A stretch of 64,000 nucleotides of DNA from Seriola aureovittata (taxonomy: Eukaryota > Chordata > Actinopteri > Carangiformes > Carangidae): positions 19,387,737 through 19,451,736 of the forward strand of contig NC_079372.1 in the NCBI RefSeq assembly GCF_021018895.1, given 5' to 3'. Under the pieces are notes generated by a model, which was given only the letters and a program-made list of their open reading frames with translations, was not told the origin of the DNA and searched no databases. The translations under genes were made by a program, and so were the position numbers. This document shows, piece after piece, positions 47,862 through 58,238 of the stretch. Each line of letters opens with the position of its first letter. Position 1 is the first letter of the stretch.

Positions 47862-49929
47862 AACTCAGCACTCACCACTATGCATTATTCAGAATACATC
47901 TCCCTCCCCTATACACACACACAGCGCAGAGAGTCTCATCAGAGCAGCACTGAGCCTCTTGGAAACTCAATGAGATAAGAGGGTTCATCAAACAAAGACT
48001 TTCCCAGTCAAACAGAGGTGTAATTGAAATTGGGGTCAGATGGAGGGGCTTGTGTGGCATTAGCCGGGGGCTGTGCCTAATACTGTTGTTCTCTCTCCTT
48101 CTTGGATGGCTGTAAAATCTCAAACTCGTGAACAACCCTTATGCATTTTAATCATACCGATGTTCAACACTTCAATTCATGTTTATGTGCATTTGTGTGA
48201 CTTTAATCCTTCACAATACCAAGAGGAGTGACAGGTTCTATTCACTGTCATTGTAAGTACGTGTTCACATATAAAAATATTCATCAAATACCATTCAGCT
48301 TCCTGGTGTTTGACCAGTCCCTTCTCTCTATCACTACTGTGCTGTCTGAAAGTACAAACGAAATGAAAACCTGAATTTAAAGTTATTAAATATGAATCTA
48401 TTTCAACTCTTGCACTCATGAGAGAACAGGTTTGTCATTACAGTGCAGCCCTGTGAAGAAGGAGTCTGCATTAGTATCTGCTGTGGAGCTTTTAGCCTGC
48501 GGGGAAGAACTTCAGACTGTGAAAACACACTGAGTTTACACAGAAACAACAAAAGGCCAAACAGAGGAAACGTGAGTGAACTTGCAGCGGCAGCATAAGC
48601 CTCACTGTCAACCTGCTGAAATATCTAACCGATGAATCAGGCTGATTTCAAGTGTCCTCTATGTGTCAGTGGTGATTATGTGCATATTTGTGTGCGTGTA
48701 GCTGTGCCAGGAAGCTCCCCTAAATGAGTTCCCGGTAACATGCAACGAATCAGTAAAAAAATAAAACAGAACAGCTTTAATTCCCAATGCATGCAGTGCC
48801 ATCGCATAGTGGTATTTCTTAACATGACATCTCTCGTGCTAATGGTGGCACTGGTTCTGCATTTGCATGGCAGCAAAAGGACATTGACCTTCGCCTACAG
48901 TAATGAATCACAGCAAAGCTGAGAGGTCTTATTGAATGTGTCGACAAAAAAAAAAAAAAGCATGGCCTCAGGGCTCTCAGCGGGAAACAGAGAGTAAAGA
49001 AGGGAGGAGTGGGATGAGAAAGGATCCCATTGTTGCAAAGGAACTCGGTGTGCAGAGGCACCCTGACACAGGTATTCTGCTAAATAAGGCCAGCATTGTA
49101 CAGAGAAGGCATGCACACTGGCACAAAAAAATGACAAGCGGGTGGGGGAAGCCACGTGGGGCTTCACACACCTGCTTGGATTCTGACCTTGGTTCGGGCC
49201 TCAGATGACTGACAGCTTGGCTAGAGATCGGTGCATATACGTACAGTTCGTACTTGGATTTTACAGGCAACACTTCAAGTGGGTGTGAAAGCGAGCCAGA
49301 TTTAAACTTCACTCTCAAGGTCTCTTTCTTTTTCATTCATCAGGCAACAACTTCTGTCATTTTTCATGCATAACTCTATGAATGCCTTTGAGCGGAGACG
49401 GTCTGAATATGAGCGCTGTTGCCCACATTGTACAACTGAATGTGTTGACAGAATTGTGAAGAGAAGAGGGAGACAGAGGGAAGGAGCCAGGAGGAGGCTC
49501 TCTGACGTTACAAATGTAATGCAGCTCTGCCTGCAGTACAGAATCTGCTCTGTGTAAACCTGAACACTTTTCCAAACTGATTGCTGAAAACATTTAGTGA
49601 CCCCTAGGGTCTTGAGCCACACACAGACTATGTCCTGCGTTTCCATGTTTCACAGAAAGTTAACATTTTCATTGCATATTTTACAACTGCCACAGACACA
49701 AAGGAACTTCTGAAAAGTCACACTGACAGCAGAGGACTCCCAAAGGACTGGTCTGAAGCAGCTCCCCTGCCTCCGCTGCCCAGGTCGTCACAGCATTTCC
49801 ATTAAAGCATTCCATCTCCCCCCCCGTACCAGGCAAATGGAGATACAGTGGCATTGATTCATTTGTTGTGGGCCCAGTGCGCTTTTCTCTGGCTCCTCAG
49901 CAAGCGGTAGCTGTGATCTAATTACAAGA
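47862..49929. other. Non-coding stretch, no gene seen
   Basis: Unique sequence with an A14 run at 48946-48959. Open frames from 48676 to 49646 are mostly on the minus strand, overlap in different phases and carry no domain. Confidence 0.45.
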
Positions 49930-50160
49930 CGAGAGATGAAGTCGTCTCCGCGAGCATAGCTGATGGGACCATTCTTCTTCTGAATAGAAAAGAAGGCTCA
50001 CATCAAGTCAGCTCCTCATGACCGAGGAGCTGAAACTAATGCAGAAGCGCATTAGTTACAGAGCGGCCCGGGGAAGCATCGACTGAGCAGCCTAAACGAT
50101 GAGGCCGCACTGATCTCCATCAGCACTGGAGAAAATCATCGACTGGATTGCTGCAGTCTG
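49930..50160 (+). other. Hairpin-dense element
   Basis: Inverted repeats follow one another closely: AGACGA/TCGTCT; CTTCTT/AAGAAG; TCAGCTCCTC/GAGGAGCTGA with a 6-base loop (50008-50033); AACTAATGC/GCATTAGTT with a 6-base loop (50034-50057); GCGGCC/GGCCGC (50063-50108) enclosing CATCG/CGATG; CTGAT/ATCAG with a 4-base loop (50110-50123); and GACTG/CAGTC. The two longest are perfect and abut with no gap. This could be a structured RNA, a cruciform-prone element or chance clustering. Confidence 0.35.
49988..50086 (+). CDS. Candidate terminal coding exon (unidentified)
   Basis: After a pyrimidine-rich acceptor-like stretch CCATTCTTCTTCTGAATAG, a frame of 32 codons runs to TGA at 50084. From the internal ATG at 50018 it reads TEELKLMQKRISYRAARGS in part, a charged, coil- or helix-like sequence with G/C-rich third positions unlike the AT-rich surroundings. 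It coincides with the hairpin-dense element, so the protein-like reading and the inverted repeats compete as explanations. I recognise no family, and no upstream exon on the plus strand could be joined. Confidence 0.2.
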   Translation, partial: KRRLTSSQLLMTEELKLMQKRISYRAARGSID

Positions 50161-50835
50161 TTCGCTCCTTGACATGAAAGTCACCGTCACATGGTTAAAG
50201 GAAAACAAAGAACCCTTATTGAAAGACCTCCCATCAAATCTTGCCCATCAATTGAACTTTTCCCAGGGAAAACCAACATTACTGAATTTTCACAAGATTG
50301 CCTATTGACATCTTCCAGGACCAGACTGGAGAGGGATCGCCTCTGGCTTGGCAAGTGGCAAAGGTCAAACATGCCCCGCATGTCAATGAGACAGTAACAA
50401 GGCTGACTATACACACACCCTGTCCAAGTCCATGTCACACAAAACACTTCAGAGCCCCAGTGGCTGCATTCCTCTGGCTTGTCCCTCAACAAACAAGTGG
50501 GTTCACCTTAGGAAACGGCTTGACCTGCTCGAGCCAAAGTCTGCGCTCGCAAAGTGCTTTGTCTTGCTTGTTTTTACGAACCGGGACAGGACCACACACA
50601 CGCTGCGGCCATGACCAGCGCTGGTATTGTTCACATGGTTGCTAAGGTGCTTTGAAACAGTGGGTCGAAGGACAGAAGATGGCCACAGTTGTTTAAAGCT
50701 AATGAATAGCCTCTGTTCTGCCTGCCATCACTGCTGATAATAGCTTTTTGCGCCGGCTGGACGTCCACAGGGAACACAGGGTTGTTTGTAGGTAAAACAA
50801 AGTTTAGAAGAGCTCGAGAAAATCTTGCACATGTG

Positions 50836-50837
<2 letters not shown>
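50161..50837. other. Non-coding stretch, no gene seen
   Basis: Overlapping frames in several phases at 50187-50645, none with a domain. Confidence 0.5.

Positions 50838-50884
<47 letters not shown>
50838..50884 (+). repeat. (CA)n microsatellite, 23 units
   Basis: Pure CA array. Confidence 0.97.
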
Positions 50885-50888
<4 letters not shown>

Positions 50889-51436
50889 CTCCCGATGCAC
50901 CGTCAACATGAGTTACTGTGCCGTATCCCGATCGCTGTTTTGAGGCAAACGTACCCTCAGGTGCAATTACAGTTGACAGCGAAGATTACAACGGCCTCTA
51001 ACAGACATCCTGCATGAGAATCCAGACAGGATCCTCCTCATTAGGTATTCAAATGAAGGGGATTATATTCAAAAGTGTTCGAATCAAGTCAGGCATGTAA
51101 AATGCTTCTAATCCTTTTGTCAGACACAACGCAACACTTTTGTCTTAATAATCAAACTCATGATGAATCTGTCAGCTCGGGTTATGGTTCTGCGGCGTGA
51201 CGCGACACTTCTGTGAAGATCATTTTAACAAACTGAATGGCTGGATGAATTTGTCAGGAATTAGTTTTGTGGCCTGCATAAATTTAAATAAAATATTGAT
51301 GAAAATGTGCTGTGCTTGAGTGATGATTCAAGTGGCTACACATAACTGACTGTGTCTGTCTGAATACATCTTGGAGGGACATCGTAGAGGACAAGTCTGC
51401 TGGCTTCATCAGGAGGTGCTATCTTGGGCACCGCAA

Positions 51437-51438
<2 letters not shown>

Positions 51439-51468
<30 letters not shown>
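51439..51468 (+). repeat. (CA)n microsatellite, 15 units
   Basis: Pure CA array in unique sequence. Confidence 0.95.
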
Positions 51469-51474
<6 letters not shown>

Positions 51475-54380
51475 TTGGGAAGATGAATTGAAAAACTTTC
51501 ATCACAGTTTTTAAAACAGATTTTTTTATCTCACAATAATCAGCAATCACCTATGGATGAATCTACAAACAGAACAGCACACTGAACATCTGTGACCGAG
51601 TTGTAACTAACTGCAACATCATTCATTCAACATCACTTCATTCATGATGAACCTACTGTATATGCAGAAACTGTCCAGGTTTATTATGTCATGTCATTGT
51701 AGAAAAACTTTCTAAACATGAAAACAGCTGAATCCAAAAGAATATAACTAGGGTTATGTTTTTACAAAGTTAGTCTCTCCAGAGGTAAAAATTCATCTAC
51801 TTGGTCCCAAAAGTTGGAAGAGATAAATTTTTCCAAAAAAGAAGAATGCATTTCTTTGCTAGGTATGTTATAGTTATTAATATTCTGCATTTTTTTCATT
51901 TTGATTTTTTTCAATCAAAATGAAAATCGGGAATATCATTTAGAAAATAGTTGATTCTATTATTTCTAAATTTTCATTTAGGAGATTCAAACTTTGTTGA
52001 GATCATGTATCACGAAGCTTGTGGGGAAGCGCTAACATCCTAGCCTTCGTCCAACCTCATCAATTAACACATTTTCTGTTTCAGCATATCTTTTGCTGAT
52101 TAAACCGAAACACAAACTTCACTGCAGAAAAGGGGAAAGAGAAACAAGAGGCTGGTGTAAGCCAGGATACAGGATGCATACAAACAGGCTTCATTTTAAT
52201 CTCACTCATTTACAGTCTGAAACAACGCCTCCCAGATGCCCGAATTACTGCTAATTTCTAGTATCATTAGCATCATGTCTGCCAGTGTCATGTTAATGAA
52301 GGTTTAACATGACAATGAGGTTTTCCAAATGAGCAGCCGAGGGAAATGCAGAGCTCATATAATTACACAGCAACGCACTGCGAATCACAACTTTACCATG
52401 ATCTCCAGCATTACGCCTGTGATGGGTTTGATTCCGGTGAGGTAAAGTGATTTCAGGTGCAAAAACAGGCTCAACATTATGTTCTTCGCTGTATGTTTAA
52501 TTAACAAACTGTTTCAAATGAATCTAATTAGATTAGCATATAAAAGCCACAATGAGGGAAATGAATAATGCAAATGGGGGAAGCTGCACCACTGTAGATC
52601 TTGGAAATCAACCAAGGCCAACATGTTTCAGAAACCTTTTCAGAAACACTTAACGTCTGATAAAGAGGAGAAAATGTTGCTATGATAAAGGCAGACAGGG
52701 CTGACAAAGAGGAACGCACACAATAACAAAGCGTTTAAGATTTCAGTATAGGCTGAGGAAACTCGTGACCCGAGAGGATGAAACACAAAGATATCTGCTT
52801 CAGCGGCACCACGGACACTGTCGCCTCTTATCTGCCTTTGTGACCCCAGAGCTGTCTGAGGGTTTGGTGATTCCAGTCACAGCAAACACAAGACGCCGGT
52901 GGGAGATAACACATACCAGGACTGAGTCACATCGCAACAATAAAATTCCCAGCAAAGTTACACTGGATGTGAACATCACAGATAGTGCAACATATTTTTT
53001 CACTGTGCGCTGCATGAAGGAAAACAATCCTCTACACTACAAAACTAAATATGGTGCAATCTGGAGGGAGCTGGAGACGTCAAACATCCGCCTCTTCCTT
53101 AAGATTTCTTGAAACAAGCATAAAAGTCAGGCCACTATAAAACACCAGCCGCCCCTAAAACTCAGACATTAGTTATTACATTTCAAATATTAAACATAAA
53201 GCCTCTTGAAATTTGATTGTTTTTTTTTTATTTCAGTTGTTAGGTCTGATTCTACTTTCAAGAAATCATATTTGCTTATCCAACTTTTTCCGACACTGGC
53301 AGATTTCTCTAGACTAAGTTTGTTGAGGAGACTCCTCCATCTTGGTCCCTATTTTCTCAAAAGTGAGCACTTTCAATGCAAATTTGTGTGTCAAAGTAAA
53401 AAAAAAAAAAAAACAAGAAAAATGTAACTCTATGCACAGAATGACTTTGCCTATGTGGGCAAATCCACTGATTCCATTAAAATAAATTGATTTCTATCAA
53501 ATCCTGGTGTGACCAGGCCCCGAGCTGCCTCTTAAAATAAACAAGCCACTATATTTTCTCTCAGCAGATTATTCAGTTGCCCTGAAACTGCTTCAATAAT
53601 TTAATGCAAATGGTGTTTAACAAGTTTATTTTATCCTTAAAATAAGAGATTCAGAATTTTGAATTTTCCTTTTGTAGTGCTCAACATCTCCGAGGCTCCT
53701 GCTCAGCGGCGGAGCCGTGGCTACGAGCGTGTGGGTGTTAAACGATTTCATACGTGCGCCTTACCCTCCCAGTGATTAGCAACATAACTGCCATATGAAA
53801 AGCTGTAGAGAAAGCAAACAAATAGAAGCGCAACCTAGACAGCTGTCTGTCTCCGCAGCAGTTCAACCTAATGTAATAAAAGCAGCTCAGATGAAAAACT
53901 AACAGACTGACAGGTGCTTCCAGACCACTTTCATAAACTGGGAATAATTTCCTCTCTTGAGCTCTGGGGGCTTCGTCAAGTGGGACCATATGTTTTAAGA
54001 ACCTGGTTCTTATTAGGTATAATAAATGCCAGCCTACACTTGGCTCTGGTTTGTAATGCTCCCAACCTCTGGATCACTGCAATACAGAGTATTTGGGTTG
54101 ACACCAGCTGAGGAGCAGCACTTGTCTAATCCACCACAGCCAGGTGCCTCTCACCTACACCCCTCCAGAAACCTCTTCCCCTTGGTTTCCTTTTCCGTTG
54201 GAGTAGCAGCTAGGGAAGTCCACTGGAGGGGTGCCAAGGCTTCTCCAGACCTGTAGGGCCTCCTCCAGAGGGAAAAGGGGAGCACTTCCTGGGTCAATGG
54301 AGAGGATGTGGTGGGAAGGAGCCACTATGTGCCAGCTGTCAAGAACGGGATCCTGAGAGGCCGGGGGTTAATAAGACTTG
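51469..54380. other. Non-coding stretch, no gene seen
   Basis: AT-rich unique sequence with an A16 run at 53398-53413 and T9 near 53221. The 115-codon frame at 52765-53112 has a VTLDVNITDSATYF segment that superficially recalls an immunoglobulin-fold F strand, but the rest of a V domain is absent. Confidence 0.45.
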
Positions 54381-54660
54381 GCAGGGGGTGTTCCCATGGT
54401 AATTGCCATAGTTACCCAAGGCCTCGGTCAAGGGATAGCAGCAGGGGAGGTTGAGTTAATCAGGATGAGAAAGCTAAAGTATGGCCGAGGGAATATGACG
54501 GACGACTCAGCGATGTCGTAAACTTTACAAGCAATTAATACTCCTGCCAACGTGGAGAGCTTCAGTAGCCTTTATGATCCGAGACCTGTTGCTATGGCGC
54601 TCATGTGGGATGTATTTAATTTACAAAAAGCAAAATGAGGTTTCATTTTATGAGGAGCCA
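54381..54660. promoter_or_regulatory. Candidate regulatory element with X-box-like half sites
   Basis: GTTCCCATGGTAAT (54390-54403) and GTTGCTATGGCGCT (54588-54601) each match one half of the RFX X-box well, and ATTGCCATAGTTAC lies directly after the first. Between them the text is non-repetitive with AATTAATAC and TTTAATTTAC cores. This suggests an RFX-responsive or conserved element but is motif inference only. Confidence 0.2.
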
Positions 54661-55011
54661 AAGTGATGTATAACTGTAGTTCAGGAAAAAAGAGCTACTT
54701 ATAGAAGGAGGCTGTTAATAAAGTGGCTTTAATGATTTACGACTTATTCGCTGAAAGATAACATGAATATTCTGGCACGACTTCCAGGAAAGCGACTGTG
54801 ACTTTGTCAAAGTGTACTACCCAGAACAGGAGAAGTTTGAATGCATTTCTCTGATTAACTGAACAATATGGAAGCATATTGTCGCACGCGGCACAGCAAC
54901 GAGGGAGTTCAGTGGGAGAAAAAACGCTCCTGTATCACCACTGATGACAGACTGTCGGGAGTTAAAACAGCAAGGATTTGCACTGGTTTGCATTAGTGTT
55001 CCTTATCATTG
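54661..55011. other. Non-coding stretch, no gene seen
   Basis: Unique sequence; would be the intron before the candidate exon at 55101 if that exon is real. Confidence 0.45.
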
Positions 55012-55038
55012 CCATCATCATCATCATCATCATCATCA
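55012..55038 (+). repeat. (CAT)n microsatellite
   Basis: Nine CAT units. Confidence 0.92.
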
Positions 55039-55100
55039 CTACTACTTATCCTCATCTAATCTTGTTCTTGCATTTGTATCCATAATTAATCTTTCCACAG

Positions 55101-55162
55101 CTGAATGCAGCAAATACAAGCGGATTCCCGGGAGGTTGTTGAAAGCCATTTTGGCGGATGAG
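55101..55162 (+). CDS. Candidate internal exon (unidentified gene)
   Basis: A 62-bp segment lies between a good acceptor (TAATTAATCTTTCCACAG) and a donor (GATGAG then GTAAAT). With two bases completing a split codon, the open reading is ECSKYKRIPGRLLKAILADE, rich in basic residues and leaving phase 0 at the donor. An alternative phase also stays open until a TGA at its very end. Nothing in the peptide identifies a family, and no adjacent exon of matching phase was found, so this remains a splice-signal-based guess. Confidence 0.25.
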
Positions 55163-57240
55163 GTAAATCACTAACTGCAGTAAACATACAGTGGATGAAG
55201 CAGTTTGAGGGGAAACGCTGCATGAGTAAAGTAAATTAGAACTCTTCATCACAAACCAACCTCTGGTATGTACTGAGCCTCAATAAACTGAGATCTGATG
55301 GCGGATATTTCCCCGAGTCTTTCATGAAGCTTTTCAGTGTAAAGCCTTTAGAAAAAAAGAATAAAAGCAAACTCACTATCTCTGTATATATATCGTCTAT
55401 CTTAATACTCTTCCTTCAACCATAGAGATTATCTGCAAACTGAGGAAAACTGTATTCTTACATTTCCTGACTACACAAAAAGAATTGAGCTTTTGAATAA
55501 GTGTGCCAGAGAGCGATAACCTTTGAATGAAAAGACCTCAATGAAATTACAGTCCAGGTGAATAACTATTGCAGAGCTCCCTCTGGCCATGAGCTGATGT
55601 GGGATGGACGATGAGACGCCTTGTTTTCACCAAATTGAAGCGTTTTCAAGTTTTACTTTCGCTGGCTTTGTCTTTTGTTCTACTGAATGGTTTGTGTTTG
55701 TAGCCCGGGGGCTTTACTGGACAGCAGTCTGCTCTACTGTCTGGGCTACGGTCCAGGCTGGTGGCGGCGGCGGCGGTGGTGGATGCTTTGGCTTTGGGCT
55801 TTAACCCCCGTGGTTGAACCTGAGCCCTGCAGCTGCTCATTACTGTGCAGTGGAAGTGCTGGGATTGCTTTATGAGCCCTGGGAAAGTCAGGAGGGATTC
55901 TCTGCCCACTACAAGCCAAGCAATCCAGTTACATCGACAGTGAGCCCAGGGACACGCGGCTAGCCCGGGCTAATCCCAATATCCAATTTAAAATGTTGAG
56001 AAATGATAACCAGATGTCAAATGCTCATGTGTCTGGCTCAGAGTCCAGTGGGCCGCAAAGCAAAGGAGGTTATGGAGGACATTAGACATGAGCGCTATCT
56101 CTCCAAGTGGGACATGACTCCGTTAACCTGCGGGGGTTAGAAGTTGTCTTCTGTTCCAAGGCAATCCTTCCAAGAAAAATATTTTTCCCTATACACACAG
56201 ATGTAGTTATTCTGTATGAGTTATGGCACCTAATGAGTTATGAAAACACCAGGAACCATCGTGCAAAATCTACCTTTCAGCTTGTTTAACCTTTCAGGGG
56301 GTATTTTGTAATTCATTATCTCAATTTGGTCTCCTCTCTGTTGTTCCACACTGTGAGTTTCTACAATTCCCAGCATGCCTTTTTGCAAGCCCCCACCCCA
56401 ACCCCCCCAGAAAAATAAAACTATCATGAACTCACACTGAACTGAGCAATGAACTTCCCATGAAAGTTGGGAATATGAGAATGTCAGAGGATGTCAGTCG
56501 AGCTGTTTATGAATGCTGGGGTGTGTCTGATCAAGCTGTTCCCTCGTCCTTAACATGTGTCGCGGATGCACTGCATTCTGGTCTATTTCTGTTAATATCA
56601 GATTATATCTCTGTGATATCTCTGGCAACTCCGCAGTAGATTCTTCTTTGTAGTTATGCGTGTAGCAGGTTTGTTTCTTACACACCGCTCTACGTTCCTT
56701 CTTGTCTCCGTGTGTTCGTGAACTGGAGTCATAAATCTTTGGTTTGAGCACAAATCGTTTGGCTCGAGTTGAAACATTCTTCTTTGCGCAGTTCACACCT
56801 ATCAAATTCAAAGACACAACTGTTTGCATCTTTGTACTGATTTTAGATGCAATCCTCCTCTAAGAATGTGCTTTGCGTTTCGTCTGAGTGCACTCAGATC
56901 TCACACATGAAACCTTGCATTAAGGTTCTGCTGTCAAATTCAGTGGTAGCTGTATTCTGTCTCAACACTTCAACTGTCTACTATAGAAAACAATCATTCT
57001 CCCGTAGTAGACAGTTGGGTTGCAACATCAGGAAGTGTGAAGGTAGCTGGTGTGCTTTATGTTTGTGCTAATGACTGTTTGAACTTCTGAGTGTTTAATT
57101 ATGCTCTTTGCTACGTGGACATCCAAAAATCTGAAACAAACAGCGCTGTCGTGATTCACCCTCTGCCCTCGTCTCAGCTCACTTACTCCACTGAGAGCTT
57201 TTTCTCAAACCCCTGTAAATCATTAGCGAGCTGCTTTAAT
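55163..57240. other. Non-coding stretch, no gene seen
   Basis: Contains a GGC/GGT run at 55759-55782 and a C-rich patch near 56391. Short frames on both strands lack domains. ATATATAT occurs near 55386. Confidence 0.45.
55759..55782 (+). repeat. (GGC)n / (GGT)n microsatellite
   Basis: About eight GGY triplets, a short glycine-type repeat when translated. Confidence 0.85.
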
Positions 57241-57293
57241 GAACAGGCTGTTCACCTCTCTCCTTCTCTCTCTCTCTGTCTCTCTAACTCCAG

Positions 57294-57332
57294 CCTTCCT
57301 CAATTCTTATCACCACCAATCGACAAATCCAA
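57294..57332 (+). CDS. Candidate 39-nt microexon
   Basis: A very strong acceptor (CTCTCTCCTTCTCTCTCTCT, then GTCTCTCTAACTCCAG) precedes 39 bases, and the donor is CCAA followed by GTAAGC. The length is a multiple of three and all phases are open; one reads LPQFLSPPIDKS. Because the pyrimidine tract is also a TC microsatellite, the acceptor may be fortuitous. Confidence 0.15.
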
Positions 57333-57866
57333 GTAAGCAAACACTGAGTCACTGCACCTGCGTTTCCGACCTTCAATCACGGCAAATTATCACAATAGCC
57401 TCAGTTCAACCGCTGCCTCCCACTGCAGAGCGAGCAGGCACAACATGCCGATAAGAAGGAAATGAACTGAGAGCTCCTGCTCCATTAAAAGGCTGCGTAC
57501 GTGGTTTACAGTGAGGAGACCAATCGAGCCCAGCTCTTTGAATCTAACTCAGGTTATAAATCTAAACGATAGATTGTTTACACAGTAATACTATTTTGTT
57601 TTGGGGAACATCTTTTCAGAAGGTCAGTTCTGCACTTAAATGGCAAAGAAGTAGGATTTTACCCACCATAAATAATCATCAAATGTCATGTGTAAAGAAA
57701 AATATGCTTTAAAAACCCAAGTGTCACGTGAAGAGTGACTTACTCACACCCACACAGCAAGAACAAAAGACTCAGACAAGCCGTCTGTCTTTTCACTCAA
57801 GAGAGAAGAGCTACAGCATGGACTCTCCTGAGTACTTTTGGTCAGGGGTTGTTTTTCACGGTTTGT
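57333..57866. other. Non-coding stretch, no gene seen
   Basis: Unique sequence leading into the transposase fragment; the frame starting at 57728 belongs partly to that fragment. Confidence 0.5.
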
Positions 57867-58115
57867 GGTGGCAGTTTGAGAAGGCCCTTTTCTTCAACAT
57901 GACCGTAATCATGCACAAAGCAAGGTCCACCAGGAAATGGTTTCGTCAGTGTGGCGTGGAGGAACTGAACTGACCTGCACAGAGCCCTGACATCAAACCT
58001 TATCCAACACCTTTGAGATGAACGACAATGACGGACTGAGTGAGAGAGACCGGGGTTCCAGGATCTTGCAGAGAGTCTATTGAGAGTCCATGGTGTTGGA
58101 ATGAGATGTTCAACA
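57867..58115 (+). pseudogene. Decayed Tc1/mariner transposase C-terminal fragment
   Basis: Translation gives MHKARSTRKWFRQCGVEELN, then a stop where Tc1-like proteins have tryptophan, then PAQSPDIKP. This is the well-conserved block before the third catalytic acidic residue of fish Tc1-like transposases (HKA...W...GVEEL.WPAQSPDLNP). A one-base loss after it shifts the frame, so the usual LWDEL-type stretch appears in another phase near 58008-58020. The end near 58115 (ATGAGATGTTCAACAATCTC) resembles the post-stop 3' region; the terminal inverted repeats are not found. It is non-functional. Confidence 0.75.
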
Positions 58116-58149
58116 ATCTCATAAAAGTCATTTTTATTTAGGCTCAGTC

Positions 58150-58238
58150 AGAACCGCAGGCCTGTGAATCCGGCTTGTGGCCTCTGTCTCTCTCCCCCTC
58201 TCTCTCTCTCTCTCACTGTGACTATAATAAAAGGCACA
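58150..58238 (+). mobile_element. SINE remnant, plus strand
   Basis: GTGAATCCGGCTTGTGGCC matches a decayed B-box region (GTTCGAATCC then GGCCTGTGGCC), followed by CTCTGTCTCTCTCCCCCTCT, a CT repeat and ATAATAAAAGGCACAC. That is the order of the tRNA-type teleost SINE also seen at 22345 and 46941. An A-rich stretch follows at 58270-58315. Confidence 0.6.

Noticed and set aside
52765..53112. Segment VTLDVNITDSATYF resembling a T-cell receptor or immunoglobulin V F strand, with CACTGTG nearby
   Set aside because: The expected cysteine after ATYF is missing, no Cys/Trp framework is found upstream, and the nonamer following CACTGTG is poor. Probably coincidence.
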